From positions 1-64,000 of the forward strand of contig JACGCN010000001.1 in NCBI GenBank assembly GCA_014905825.1: a stretch of 64,000 bases of DNA, in the 5' to 3' direction. A program made the translations under genes and the position numbers. Positions 43,037 through 55,826 of the stretch are shown piece by piece. The stretch's first letter is position 1, and every line of letters starts with the position of its first letter. The DNA comes from Lyophyllum atratum. Taxonomy: Eukaryota; Basidiomycota; Agaricomycetes; Agaricales; Lyophyllaceae. The notes beneath the pieces were generated by a model. The model saw only the letters and a list, made by a program, of their open reading frames with translations. It was not told the origin of the DNA and ran no database searches.

Positions 43037-46000
43037 ATGCAATCCACGTCAGAACCTCTAGCACCTTCCGCCCCTCGTCGCATCCTGCGACGTGCAGGAA
43101 ACCTACTCACGAGCACGGGACAGCCAGCTTTCAAGGAGCTCAGCGACTCGACGGACACGACGATCGTAGAGTCGCCAGCCTCACTAGGGCGGACGGTACG
43201 ACTGAGCGCGTCGATCAGGCGAAAGTTCAAGGAGGTCAAAGAGGCATCGCTAGGTCGCTCCAAATCAGTGAACATGGGCGGCAAGGTTGACGATGATGGG
43301 GAGTTGAAACAGAGACCTCTTGGGCGGCATGCCCGATCGTTCTCAACAACCGCAGCTCCGATTCCGACGCTGACACTGACAGCTCCCAGACTTCATCACT
43401 CCAACACTGCACCATCAGCAACGGCGACGGCGAGTAAGACGACCACTGCGGCGGTGGCGACTCCCGCGTTGCCTGTGAGTGCACTGCCCTCGGCTCCCGC
43501 TGCGATGGACGAAGAAGGGGAGGTGACCGTGCCCCAGCTACTGCAGCAGGGCACGCTCATGACCAAGGTGTCTAGCAAGAAACACAAACGCGCCATCTTT
43601 CGTCTTGATTCGGACATTGGGCAGATTATCTGGGAGGGCAAGCAGCACAGAATAAGTGCATTACTCCCCTATTCCCCTGCCATTGCCTCGTCTGACCTAG
43701 TGTCTAGTTCCCATCGAGAACATTAAGGAACTTCGGTCAGGTTCAGACGCGCGTTACTATCGCGAACAGTTCCAGCTCGCGCAGGAATACGAAGACCGCT
43801 GGCTCACCATCATCTATATCCTCGACAGCACGTACAAGACCCTCCACCTCATCGCTGCGACGAAGGATATCTTCCGGATGTGGGATACGACTCTGAGGAA
43901 ATTGCACGCGATCAGGCAAGAACTGATGAGCGGACTGGGCAATATTGAGATGCGGCAGGCGATATGGAGAAAACATTATTGGAAAGGTGCGGACGAAGAG
44001 CGGGATCAGAAGTTGGCATTTGAGGAGGTCGAGAAGCTATGCCGGCGGTTGAACGTCAATTCAAGCTCAGGGGAGTTATTGAGGCTCTTCAAGGTATCTA
44101 TCTATCGTTTCGTACTTATCGCCATTGACGTGAATATTCTTCACAGCAAGCGGATACGCATCAGCATAACTACCTCGACTTCGAGGATTTTCAGCGGTTC
44201 GTCAAGCTCCTCAAGGGCCGCCCCGAGATAGACCGCCTCTATAAAAAGCTACGCGCTCGTGGAGGTGGCTACTTTGATTTTCTCGTATTTGAGAAGTTTA
44301 TGCGCGAAAAGCAGAAGGTGTGACTCCTTTCTCTTCTTCATAACGGAATGCTTACTCCCGGTCAAAGTCCAGCCTCAGCACACCTGAACTTCAGGCCATC
44401 TTCGAACGGTATTCGGAGGCTGCTACTCCGGGCTCGACACCTCCAGTCCCCTCTGCAACTCCGTCTGATGATCCAAATGCCGCACCCCGGATAATGACGA
44501 CTGAAACATTCACGTCGTTCCTCCTCTCACCCGACAATTCTGCCTTTACGGACCAAAATGGAAGCGTGTGGCAGGATATGACGCGTCCGCTTTCTGATTA
44601 CTACGTGTCCTCGTCGCATAACACGTATCTAGTGGGCCATCAGCTGGTAGGTGTGAGCACGATCGAAGGGTACATCCGAGCCCTGTTGCATAGCTGTAGG
44701 AGCGTCGAATGTAAGTCTCTTCCTATCTCACCCAGCTTTTACCATTTCAATCGACAAATACTGAATTTCCACTGTTCAGTGGACATTTTCGATGGTGAAA
44801 CGCCCAACGAGCCGCAGATCTTCCATGGCAAGACCTTCACCTCCAAGGTCTCCCTGCGCGAAGTCTGCCATGCGATCCGCAAATATGGATTTGCCGCGTC
44901 GGCCTACCCCATCATCATCTCCGCCGAGGTCCACTGCTCGCTCACTGGACAGGACGCCATCGCCGATATCATGAAAGAGGTCTTCGGTGATGCACTCGTC
45001 CAAACGCCTCATGAAGGACGCGTCGAGCGTCTGCCAAGTCCCGAAGAGCTCAAGGGGCGGATTCTGCTCAAGGTGAGGCGAAGTTTGCGTGTTAAGCTTT
45101 GAGCGTATGCTGATAGTGTCTGTGTTTCTGCAGACGAAAAACTTGTACTTGGTGAGCAGGAAGGATTCGGCGAATGGTGGCATTGGGGAGGGCGATTATG
45201 GATTGACGGAAACGTCGGCGTCGGCATCGTCCTCGACTTCGGACACGGATGCTGTCTTCGAGCAGCAGATGGGGAAACCCATCATGAGGCGGGAGTCTAA
45301 CTCATCAACAACCGTGAAGGGTATGCTTCAGTCATTCTTCTGCGCATGTGGCACGGAGCTTACAGCATCTTTGTAGAGTTGAAAGAGGATCTGCTCAAGG
45401 CAGGCTCAACAGTACTACAACGCGTCAGGAGTGTAGGGAAGTCCTCTGTGCCAAAGGCGAACTCGCTTCAGCCCCAGCCGCAACAACCGCATCCTGTGAA
45501 GCCACGGCATGCGGCATCTCTGCCTACAGGGACGCCCAGGCGAATGTCCTACTCTGGCACCTCTCAGAGCATACTCTCGCCTTCTTACAACGGTCCTGCT
45601 TATCCCAAGTCACCTTCCCCTCTTCCCCTCACACCCACCCCACGCTTCAGCCTTGACTCCAGCACGCCTACACCCGGACCCACCTCCCCTCCCTTCACGC
45701 CGGCTACATCCTCCTTCTCATCTACCCCTTCGACCGCCAAGCCGAAGATGTCCCTCCGCCTCCTTGCTCTCCTCGTGTACACTGTCGGCGTCAAGTGTCG
45801 CGGTATCAACAAAAAGGAGGTGTACGCGCCAGAGCACATGTTCTCTCTCTCTGAAACAGTCGCGAACCGCATGTTGAAGAGCGGGGGCATGCCGGACCTC
45901 ATCAAGCACTGCAGGACACATCTCGTGCGTGTTTATCCGAAGGGGATGAGGCTCAGTTCAACGAATTATGAGCCGCATCGCTATTGGAGTGCTGGAGCCC

Positions 46001-46886
46001 AGCTGGTGGCGATGAATTGGCAGACGTTTGGTTAGTCTTCCCGTGGTCGATATTGTAAGGTGAAGTTTACTGATGATAGTCTCGTAGATCTGGGCTACAT
46101 GATCAACCACGCCATGTTTCAGCGCAATGGGCGCGCAGGCTACGTTCTCAAACCTCCGGCCCTTCTCGGGCCCCATCCCGCCCCTGCGGTGATACTCCCT
46201 ACCACTGTTAGCACGGCGCATACCCACCCGCACAGCGCCACCTCGACACCCGCTCCCACTAGCATCGTACCCGCCATCGCTATACCCCCTGTTTCTATAC
46301 CCAAGGATCTTCTTCATAAGCGGACACAGCACCACTTCGACGTGTCCATCATCTCAGCACAGCAGCTCCCCCGCCCCAAAGACTCCTCCGGCCGGGAGAT
46401 GGTTGATAAGTTCATGGTCGACCCCTTCGTCGAGGTTTCCATCCATGTCCCAGACTGGCCAAGCACCCCGCCCTCCACTTCCGCCAACGCTGCAGTCCGA
46501 TCACCGGCGCCTGCGCCCGCACCGCCCGCAACGGCGGCACGGACGATCTCGTATCGCACGGGCGTGGTGAAGAACAATGGGTTTAACCCTGTGTGGGAGG
46601 AGAAGCTGCGGATTCCGTTTGATTGTGTGGGTGATATGCGGGATTTGGTGTTTGTGAGGTTTGTGGTGAGGACTGGCGAGAAGGAGGATGTGGAGCCGCT
46701 TGCGGTGTATTGTGCCAGTTTGGGCAGTTTGGGAATGGGTATGTTTTTTTCTGTTGTTTTAGGTGTGGGGTGAAGCTGATGGTTTGCTTTTGTGTAGGGT
46801 ATCGACATTTACCGTTGCATGATACGCAGCTGTCGCAGTATCTGTTCTCGACACTGTTCGTCCGCATTGCGATAACGGACTCGTGA
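43037..46886 (+). CDS. PLC1: Phosphoinositide-specific phospholipase C (PLC-delta type), 1130 aa
   Basis: Hydrolyses PIP2 to diacylglycerol and inositol trisphosphate in a Ca2+-dependent way. Exons: 43037-43655, 43708-44093, 44147-44317, 44368-44710, 44780-45072, 45134-45320, 45377-46030, 46088-46738, 46798-46886. PH domain about 165-300 (LLQQGTLMTKVSSKKHKRAI, IPIENIKELRSG). EF-hand region about 300-460 (YLDFEDFQRFVKLLKGRPEI). X domain with catalytic His476 (SSSHNTYLVGHQL) and His522 (IFHGKTFTSKVS), VELDIFDGE and SAEVHC. The Y domain follows a ~150-residue Pro/Ser linker (PHRYWSAGAQLVAMNWQTFD, MFQRNGRAGYVLKP). The C2 domain ends GYRHLPLHDTQLSQYLFSTL. The X-Y linker and N-terminus are longer than in yeast Plc1. 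Confidence 0.93.
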
Positions 46887-47711
46887 CCTCTTATCCCTAT
46901 CCTCCAAGGCTGCTCGTTCTCGTGTTCGCGATTTTCGTCCGCCTAGACTCTGCCAGCCTTTGTCTTTCCTTGACCCATCACTTCGCTTCTCCATAACTTA
47001 TTCTCTTCTCTCTGTACTTTAATTTTGTGGTTATGTCCCCCCCCCCAATACCTCTGCCGCTACTGCATGCATCATCATCGACTCATTTTGCTTTCGACCG
47101 CTACACCCACCTTGCAATACACCAGTTGATCACGTCAAGTTCGTCAAATTATACCTATCTGCAATATACATACGCGCCCTATCACACTTACTTACACATA
47201 GATTCGAACTACATGCAATTTTGTAAAAATATATTGTCATCTTCGCTGTTCTGCTGGCCATCTTAAGTAACCTACCGTATATGGGGCCCTTATAAGTATT
47301 TCGATCCTTCGCTCAAGTGTTCGAGTTCCTTGTACCCCTCTATCCCTCCAGATCTCTCTCCAACTCTTACAGGTCACGCCTGCGATCGAAGGCTGTGCCA
47401 TTTTTGGACACTGACACCACGCATAGGCCTTGAGGCATCTATTCTTCTTCCGTTTGGCGCCTACGTTCTATAGAACAAGGCCACGCAAGGCCTTGAGGCT
47501 TTCGAGGGCACCAGTAATCTGTCCCTGAGGACCGAGTACCTTTTGACCATAGTGGACCGTTCGTTGGCCCAAGCGGCGAGTCAAGTCGACTACATATACG
47601 AGGAATACCAGTCACAACAAAGCCCTCATACGAGCGCTTTTCTCCTCTCATTTCATCGCCTTCGCACAGGCGCCTAACCCCTTAATCCTTCCTCGACTTT
47701 ACACGTCGATC
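46887..47711. other. Intergenic, 825 bp
   Basis: Contains a C9-type run near 47039 and one copy of a 19 bp sequence (47263-47281) repeated at 51417-51435. No gene found. Confidence 0.4.
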
Positions 47712-50159
47712 ATGGCTGCAGTCGTGATGGAGAATTGGCATCAGCCAAACCATTTCACTACGACACGTCCGCGCTTCCAGTACGCCCATCCCCAGCCTCC
47801 GATCGCCACTCCTGATATCCCTATACCGCCACGCAACGAGAAGGAGCTGTCAAGGGACTTCCTGATCACCATCCTCAACCACTTCGCCACTCTTATCCCG
47901 TCCCATTTCAATGGCCTCCCACTACGGCTCGTCGTCCATGGTGGTGCATGCATGCTCCTACATCCGGGTCTATCGAGCGTCGCAAAGGAGCAACATTATC
48001 TCGCCACGAACTCCCCATCTGACTCGCCACACAACAAACTCCCCCGTCGGGTGTCCACCCGGGACGTCGATTATATTCACCGGTCCTTTGTCACGGAGTG
48101 GCAAGCCGTGGGCGTCATGGATGCCACCGAGCGGATCAAGAGTTGTATCAAGCTCACAGCCCAACACTTCCAACTCGGTGCCGACTGGATGAACGCTGAT
48201 GCTGATGTTGCTCTTCCTATGTTCGCCGAGTGAGTTTTCGTCTCCACCCTCCTCCCCTTCAATTCCCAGTCTCTGACGCAAACCCACTGAAAGCGCGAAT
48301 GCGAAACAATACGACCCGATATATCATGGGGCGTTGCAACCCAACAACGTCCACCTCCATACCGTCTTCAAATCGGCCAATGGCCTGTTGACGCTCATTA
48401 GCGTTCCACCTGTCTGGTCCATCGTTCTGAAGTTAGTCAGGTACACCCGCTACGACGCCGGTGACATCTGTTTACTCTTAAGGTTCGTCCATTTCCACCT
48501 TCATTCTCGTGGAGTTGCCTTGGTTTGCGTGCCGTAACCAACCGAGTGGATGAGAGTCCCCCGCTCTTCCCTTTAGGACGCTTGATCCTATGACGTGTCG
48601 ATATTTCCTTTGGGCGCTTGTCCTGGCAGATGCTGAGCGCTTAGGGCCAGGACCCTTGATCGAGAAAGTGTGACCACGGCTAGGACTGGACCCCTTGATA
48701 ATATAATTGCAGTCAGCCTGGCAACTGACCCTTTCATCTCTCCCCTTACAGAAACGGCACCAATCTCAATAACGTACAATGGACTGCCTCGCACCTCGAA
48801 ACCTGGCTGCGCACCGACGCCGCCCCAATGAACTATCACCTCTGGACCGAAGCCAAGCTCCAAGAGCTCAAAGGCCGGATCCAACACGCTATCCACACCG
48901 TTAACAGCTGGGACGCTGAAACAGCTCGGGGTCCTGTTATCCCTGACCCTATCGGTGATGGCGATGATGCGAGGGACGACTGGCCTCGGGGTGTGACGCA
49001 CCATAGTCGCCCCGACGTACATCCTCAACACCCACCGCACCCGCACGGCCGATGGAGCGTGCCGCCGCCGTCGATACCGGGGCCGGCTACACGTGGAATG
49101 AGCACTCAAGATGCAGCTCTGGATCTTGAAGACCGGTGGTTGACTTCACAGCGTTCGCACCAGCACCAGCACCAGCACCAGCATCAGCACCAGCATCAGC
49201 ACCACCGTCCCACCCCAAACCACACACCCTGGCACCCGCGTTTCGATGCTGAAGTTCAGAAGTTTGACCACGACCTTGCTGCGATGCTCCAACAAAGCAT
49301 GAGCATGACCGTCCCGGTCAGCGGGCTTCCCGGCATCGCAGAAAAGTCAGCGAGGAGGACTCGGGACAAGCATAGGGTGAAGAGCCGTACGAAGAACCGG
49401 AGATCGAAGTGGGCGGTGTTCCTGGGGCGGCCGGGTGATTCAGATTCGGACACAGATGAGGAGGAGGGTACGGACGAGAGGAGGAGGGGGAGGTTTGAGG
49501 CGCCTGTTTCTCCGCAGAGTTGGCATCAGCAGCAACAGCATCAGCAGCGGGAAGATGGGCAGCCATTCTTCCCTCGTCCGTCGGCGTGGCTTATATATGC
49601 GCCCCCTGGGGGACCCAGAACCGGAACACCTTCGCAGCATGCGGCGTCGCCTTATCATGTTGGGCAAGCACGGCCACCGACTACCACGCCGTATACCTTC
49701 GACCAGCGACCGTCATCGACCTCCATTCCTTATCCACCCGATCAACGACGATCGTCAACATTGACTCCTTATCTCGCTGATCAACGTCCATCAGCAACAT
49801 CAACGTCTTATCCCTCTGAGATCCGTCGGTCCATCACCTCGCCACCTTATCATCCTGATCAACAGCACCAGTTGACGACGTCTACTCTCTATAATCGTGA
49901 CCCCCGGCAGAGTCGACCCACCACACCGTTTATCCCGCCGGACCCCCACCAGGGGTCAAGGTCAAGGTCGACGACGCCGTTCCACCCGGACCCAAGCCAA
50001 CCCCAAAACCCACAGTCATCGACGCCGTATCGCATGGGGCAGTATTCACATTCGAGGAGTGCTTCTCCTATGCCCGCCCCTTGGATGGAGAAAGCGAAGG
50101 AGAGGCATAGGCCTAATCCGCTTGAACTGTCGCCCATCGGGCCGTTGCTTGTTTTCTAA
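47712..50159 (+). CDS. Nucleotidyltransferase-like agaricomycete protein, 704 aa
   Basis: Exons: 47712-48229, 48294-48482, 48752-50159; the second intron is 269 bp, long for this locus. Residues ~50-260 form the only folded part. It carries LRLVVHGGACMLLHPGL (Gly77-Gly78-Ala79) and, 40 residues on, STRDVDYI (Asp118, Asp120), then GADWMNADADVALP, NNVHLHTVFKSANGLLTLIS and VWSIVLKLVRYTRYDAGDI. This GG-A plus D-x-D order followed by an LKLxRxxxxDxxDI helix matches the nucleotidyltransferase fold of AbiEii/MNT-type proteins; the family is related to an agaricomycete DUF of unknown function. The rest is disordered: a His-Gln alternating run (about 49155-49206) and several ~15-residue repeats with the phrase PY..DQR.SST. 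Enzyme activity is inferred, not known. Confidence 0.75.
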
Positions 50160-51929
50160 TCTATCCTTCACTCTACTATGTCATACTTATCTGTTATAGC
50201 TTGCATCACCATCAACCCCGCCGCGCAAAGGTCGTTTGGCGTTCTGTATCATTACTTGTCATTTTCCATCTGTACGACTTACCATCCCTGTTCTTCCAAT
50301 CCTGCTTTGTTGTATTCACCGATATGATATGATACCACACCTTTATGCCGGATAGCATATGCACACACTCTACTCTCTCTGCCATCATGCATTGCACCTG
50401 CTGCCTCTGAATGTACCGCGTCACTGGACTCTTTTTATGACTGGATTCTTACATATGCACCCTCATTGTCGCTGTGATCGTAGTTGTCCTGTCCTTCAAC
50501 GCATCTACTTACTCTATATCATTAACTGTAATTTTATCGTTGTTACACTTATAGGTCCCGAGTTTCGCTCAGGAGGGAGTGCTGTGATATGGGCTCATTC
50601 GCTTTGAAAGCAGCCACCCTGACTCTGAGTGCATCCTTCGACCACCGCGATCAATCGTAACATATCACTTGTCTGTTTGCAGTCTCGCTCGTGCCTCATC
50701 ATGGCGGGTAGAGATAGATACTTCTCTTAGACGCTGCTGGCCTAAGTGGGTTCGGTTTTTGTATCTAGGCTCAGTCAGACTGAAAACCGATCAGTTCATC
50801 GCAACCCACAGAAACGGAACAACCTCGATGGCGTCGAATGGTCTGCCTCAATATGCGAGCCCTGAATTCATAATGAACACTTTCCATTAGCCACCGAACG
50901 AATCTTTAGACGCTGCTGGTCCGAGGGCGCTAGAGAAACACGGAGATCGCCCGGAACTTGCCTCGGGCTACAACTTCAAGTTGCCGCGCAAAAAAGGGAA
51001 GTCCGAAGAGAACGCTTATGGTATTTGGCATTGTTTACGTTGTGGCTGACAAGGCAAATGTAACAGGCGGGATGCCTCACTCACGCACCGACGGTGAAAC
51101 CGTGAAAAGAAGCTCCGAGTCAAACCACGAAGTAGGGACAGTGAGATGTCTCCCAGGAAAGGGGTGCACACTCCTTCGAATCCTATGAAAGCTGTAAAAG
51201 AAGAGGGGGTGAATTCGTTCAAGAAAGTAAGTGGATCCGTGGAATACTAAACATCGCCCTTTCAGCCCCTAAACACAGTGAATGACGTCCTCGATGGTCC
51301 TCGCCTCAAATCGACGAAATTTTAGGTATAGTGGGTCGTTAATTTATGTGGGCTATGTCTAAGGTAAAAATAACTAGGAGGCGCACACCACGTTCTTCAC
51401 TAACCATTGCAAGCATTTAAGTAACCTACCGTATACTACTTTGAGCCTCCACCAGGTCAGTGTGATCAAGACTGGCGGACTGGCGGTGTTTTATGATCCG
51501 TGACGACGTTTCAGCTTTTCTTTGATCCTTTAATAAAGAAAATGGGGCTGCATTTCCTTCTGGGAGGTACAAGACCCGTGAACGACTGCTCCACATCATT
51601 CGGCCTTCATCATGCGATTCCCATCGTAAGTATTCTCGACAAGCACACTGGTGCCGAAACTGACGTATGCATCGTTTCGGCCTTGACTTTGAACAGCTCT
51701 TGCAGTCTCGTCATCGGGCAAGCGACCACCATCACCTGGGTTTCTGAATCCGGACCCAACGACTTGCCGATATGAACATCTAAGATTTGATGCCATACAG
51801 AATTGTCTGCTGGTGACAGCACAGAGGAAGAAACGCAAACGATCATATGGATTCGCAACTCTTTCTCGACAGCGTCAGTAGGCTTATGAAAGCGACTTCA
51901 GGGTCCGCACCACAAAGCGTCTCGGCCTA
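50160..51929. other. Intergenic, 1.8 kb, no gene supported
   Basis: Short frames on both strands, none recognised. TTAGACGCTGCTGG occurs twice (about 50727 and 50906), and the second copy of the 19 bp repeat is at 51417-51435. May hold a decayed element. Confidence 0.35.
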
Positions 51930-53401
51930 TCAGGTGCTAAGTACCGTAGATATAGCATGTGCGAGCGTCCTAGGAGTGGTCAGCTTGATACTCGCGACAG
52001 AAGAGTTGGAGACTCACTCATGTACGGTAAAGAGAGGATGCAGGGAGTTCAGCCAGCTACACAATACCAAGCAGTATCAGTGAGACTCAAGGCCGGCACA
52101 GATAAATACACCAGACAACTCACAAATAACTCGAGACCGGAGCACAGGGACTAATCTGAGTCGTCCTCTCCGGGGTCCCATTCTGGTACGCCTCGCACCA
52201 CCCAGTCGCATTCGCAAAGCCGAAAGCCTTAGCATGGTCAAGCAGCGTATTGAAGATCGGCTGAGTATCGAAGACGGTCACTTGGTCGAGGTCTCTGTGA
52301 CGGGCTCGGAACCGCGCCACTGTGCTAGAGAGCTGCGAGTTGTAGTTGGCGATCAGGGGGCGGAGTCTCGCGACGACTTGGGGACCTTGTTGGAGGAAGA
52401 GAGGTGCGCGGTCGGTGGGCGGGACGGTTAGGAAGAGGAAGGAACGGGCGCCTTCGCGGTATAATGTTTCGAGCTTTATTCGGCTTTAGGACTTTGTCAA
52501 GGATTGACGACGGGAAACGTACTTGGATATCCAATCGGTTCATGAGGACGGAGTAAAGCTGAGGCTCGTGTCCGGTGATGTTTGTCTGGACACAACTGCT
52601 CTGTCAGTTGGAGTATTTTAGGAGGGATCGTATGACTTACCCAGCCAAATGAGTTGCCCTAAATCGATCGATGTTTCAAAGGTATGCTTTGCGATCATAT
52701 GTCGAGAGGCACTGACCACATCGTTTATACCAATCCAAAAGGCAAAAAGAGAGTTCGAGCTTTGCCAAGCAGCACTCGCAGGCTTGGGCGCAAGGATTTG
52801 CTTGAACTGGGACACCTGATCGACAATGGATCTGGGGCACACGACGGTAAGAACGAGTGTTGGCTAAGGGTGCTTCAACTTACAGCACTGTAGGTTGAAA
52901 AGGTGGTACGAGTTCCCCATCGATAGTTGCACCGCCCGATGCCAAATCAAATACCTATGTTCGTTGAGGGAATGATTGAATGGCTGAGCGTGGCACTGAC
53001 CCTGGTGTTTGTCACATTGAATGTTCCTCCTACGAGTATTTTGATGAAAGTCGCAATCAAATTTCAGTTCGCAGAAGACTCACCAAGGAACTGAACCCAG
53101 TTGGGTCCATTCGACGAAGTCTGAGGGATATATGAATTTTAGTGGCGGGGTTATCTGTGTTAATCAAAACCCACAAATCCCGGAACTGGAGAGTCGATAC
53201 CCGCAGAGATATTGAAGCCTAGATATATTTTAGCACCATGCTCCGAGATGCGCCATGGTACCAGGATATACCATCGGTGGTATAGGAATCTCCAAATGTG
53301 AACAGAAATTTTGTGTCCCCCCAGGTGAGCTTGCCAAAAGTTGGCGTAACACTCAAAGCGCAGAGAATAGTAGGCAGCAACAGGGAACTAGATAGGCGCA
53401 T
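51930..53401 (-). CDS. Carbohydrate esterase family 16 (SGNH) acetylesterase, secreted, 311 aa
   Basis: CE16 enzymes remove acetyl groups from xylan-derived sugars at the cell exterior. Eleven exons (minus): 53401-53272, 53218-53175, 53120-53084, 53029-53001, 52954-52884, 52831-52717, 52659-52642 (18 bp), 52585-52523, 52473-52124, 52056-52018, 51969-51930. Signal peptide MRLSSSLLLPTILCALSVTP. SGNH block I FTFGDSYTTDG with the nucleophile Ser; Gly block DLASGGATIDG; block III FAFWIGINDV; block V LNSLHPLF with catalytic His and a normal Asn-x-x-His spacing. Length is usual for CE16. The exon count is high even for this genome, and three exons are shorter than 40 bp. All eleven junctions keep frame. 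Confidence 0.9.
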
Positions 53402-53740
53402 TCTGGGAAATCTAGGCAGGTCATTGCACCCAGACGGGAAGGGCAGTTTAAATAACCCGCTCCCTCCGAAGATCGTCCGTGTCGAGGTGAATGAGCAGCT
53501 CAAAGTCCATAGGATAAACCTTTATTTCGCTCTATTTCCACAAAAATAGCTATAGTTACGCGGGCGGTGTGAAGAGAACGCTGACCGTGAATTTTCGAAG
53601 AATCGCCACATGGTGGTCAGAGGCCAGAATATGAATTTCCCGAAACGGAAGGTTCATCACGCCCCGCATTTCTTGTATCTGCCACCCACCACGGCTGATG
53701 CTGTTAGTATTACAGCCGAGCTCAACATCCCTGTAGTATC
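53402..53740. other. Divergent intergenic spacer, 339 bp
   Basis: Separates the CE16 start (minus) from the AP-2 mu start (plus), so it holds both promoters. No TATA box seen. Confidence 0.4.
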
Positions 53741-55534
53741 ATGATTTCGGTATGCCTGCAAACTACGTGTATAAACGAATCTCACAACTCTCCAGGCATT
53801 CTTCATATTCAACCAGAAGGGCGAGGTGAGTCGAACTCGACCGATCCCGATACAAATGGAAACCCACGCACCACCCAGGTTCTGATCTCAAGGCTCTACC
53901 GGACCGACTTCAAGTGTGATACAAGCCCTATTATTCTCTATGCAACTGCTCATATGACTGGCGGTCTCTAGACGATCGATCGCAGACGTTTTCCGGATCC
54001 AAGTAGTGTCCAACAGCGACGTCAGGTCACCCATCATCACCCTAGGCTCGACGAGTTTCTTCCACGTCCGAATCAACAACCTCTATGTCGTAGCTGTAAC
54101 GAAGTGAGTCCTCGATTGTTCTTTGCCGAGCACCTACCGATATCAGTCCAGGAACAACGCTAACGCGGCCCTCGTCTTCGAGTTCTGTTACCGCTTCATC
54201 AACATCGCGAAGTCATATTTTGGGAAGATAGATGAGGAGTCTGTGAAGAATAACTTTGTGCTGATCTACGAACTTATTGACGGTGCGTGATTGGGTCAAA
54301 CTTTGACATTGGCGAGGCGCTGAATCCATTGCTCAGAAATCAACGATTTTGGGTATCCCCAGAACAGTGAGATCGACACCCTCAAATCCTACATCACTAC
54401 GGAAAGCATCGTTTCATCTGCTATAGTGGCGGTGCGTATTCCGGTCCTTCGCTGGCTACGTCGACTAATCGACGTGCAGGAGGAGTCCTCGAGGATTACG
54501 ACACAAGCGACTGGAGCAACAAGTTGGCGACGTGGCGATGTCAAGTATAAGAAGAATGAGGCGTTTGTGGATGTCGTGGAGACTGTCAATTTGAGCATGA
54601 GTGCTAAAGGTATGTCTGCCGGCTTCTCGCCAACGCGATCGGCTCCTCATGTAGGATAGGAACTGTCCTGCGGGCTGATGTCGACGGCCATATCCAAATG
54701 CGCGCCTACCTTTCTGGCACTCCGGAGTGCAAATTCGGCCTCAACGACAAGCTGGTGATTGATAAGAGTGAACGCGGGGTCGGCGATGCTGTAGAACTGG
54801 ATGACTGCAGGTTCCACCAATGCGTGCGGCTGAACGACTTCGACGCAACCCGCACGATCAGTTTTGTCCCACCAGACGGCGAGTTCGAACTCATGCGGTG
54901 AGTCGATTGGTTTTCAGAGCTGCTTAGACGCGTGTACTGACGGCAGCCCAGATATCGTTCGACCTCGAACGTCAAATTGCCACTACGCATCATACCCACC
55001 GTCAACGAGATTGGCACCTCGCAGGTCTCTTATACCGTCACCGTCAAAGCCAACTTCAACAACAAACTCTCAGCCACCAACGTCATCTTGCGGATACCTA
55101 CACCGCTGAATACCACGACCGTAGACTGCAAGGTCGCGAACGGAAAGGCCAAGTACGTGCCTGGAGAGAACGTCGTCGTCTGGAAGTAAGTTAAACCCTT
55201 ACTTGAGCCTGTCGTCGGAGAACTAATAAGATGGTTGCAGGATTCCACGGATACAGGGCGGATCGGAATGCACGTTCACGGGGACAGCAAGCCTGACCAG
55301 CACCACGACGCGCCAGGTCTGGGCTCGACCACCGATTGACGTCGACTTCCAGGTCTTGATGTTCACTGCGTCGGGCTTGATCGTCCGCTTCCTGAAGGTA
55401 TTTGAAAAGAATAGCTACCAGAGCGTGAAGTGGGTCCGGTACCTCACGAAAGCGAGCGGTTCTTACCAGATACGGGTGTGTGGCTTTTATGTCTTTTTCC
55501 ATGTTTCATGATGCTGATCGAGGTGTAGTTCTGA
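53741..55534 (+). CDS. APM4: AP-2 adaptor complex mu subunit, 424 aa
   Basis: Medium chain of the clathrin adaptor AP-2 for endocytosis: an N-terminal longin-like domain in the core and a C-terminal mu-homology domain binding YxxPhi cargo. Exons: 53741-53749 (9 bp), 53796-53825, 53879-53913, 53972-54103, 54152-54282, 54337-54431, 54480-54609, 54660-54897, 54952-55185, 55241-55475, 55529-55534 (6 bp). The protein opens [20 protein letters not shown] and continues [40 protein letters not shown] and TWRR-like [20 protein letters not shown]. The MHD has [14 protein letters not shown] and ends [18 protein letters not shown]. Length and block order equal AP-2 rather than AP-1 mu. First and last coding exons are very short but needed to supply the ATG and stop. 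Confidence 0.93.
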
Positions 55535-55733
55535 GGCTCGATAGGGAGTTGATTACCTGCCGGTGTGATATCCAGTATTGTAGTACGTCGTTGTTAATCT
55601 GAGTTCGCGATCGGACACGAATCAGTGATCACGAATTACGATTTGGTCGTTGTGACGAAATCAATAGCTGCTATGACGGACCAGGAGGTGATGCCAACAA
55701 AAAAGACATGATGCAACTCCATCACGTACCGAG

Positions 55734-55826
55734 CGACGCCAGCAGGATTTGAACCTGCGCCCTCAAAGAGGAACAGATGAATATGTTGATTCTAATCTGT
55801 CGCCGTAACCACTTGGCTATAGCGCC
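55734..55826 (-). tRNA. tRNA-Ser(AGA) with a ~11 nt intron
   Basis: Minus strand: acceptor GGCGCTA, anticodon stem ACAGA with loop TTAGAA, then a short intron (TCAACATATTC) and A-TCTGT. A class II variable arm (CCTC-TTT-GAGG), T arm GCAGG-TTCAAAT-CCTGC, 3' strand TGGCGTC and discriminator G follow. The long variable arm confirms Ser. Confidence 0.9.

Noticed and set aside
51500..51860. Frames on both strands between the nucleotidyltransferase-like gene and CE16
   Set aside because: Neither strand gives a recognisable domain or splice-consistent model.
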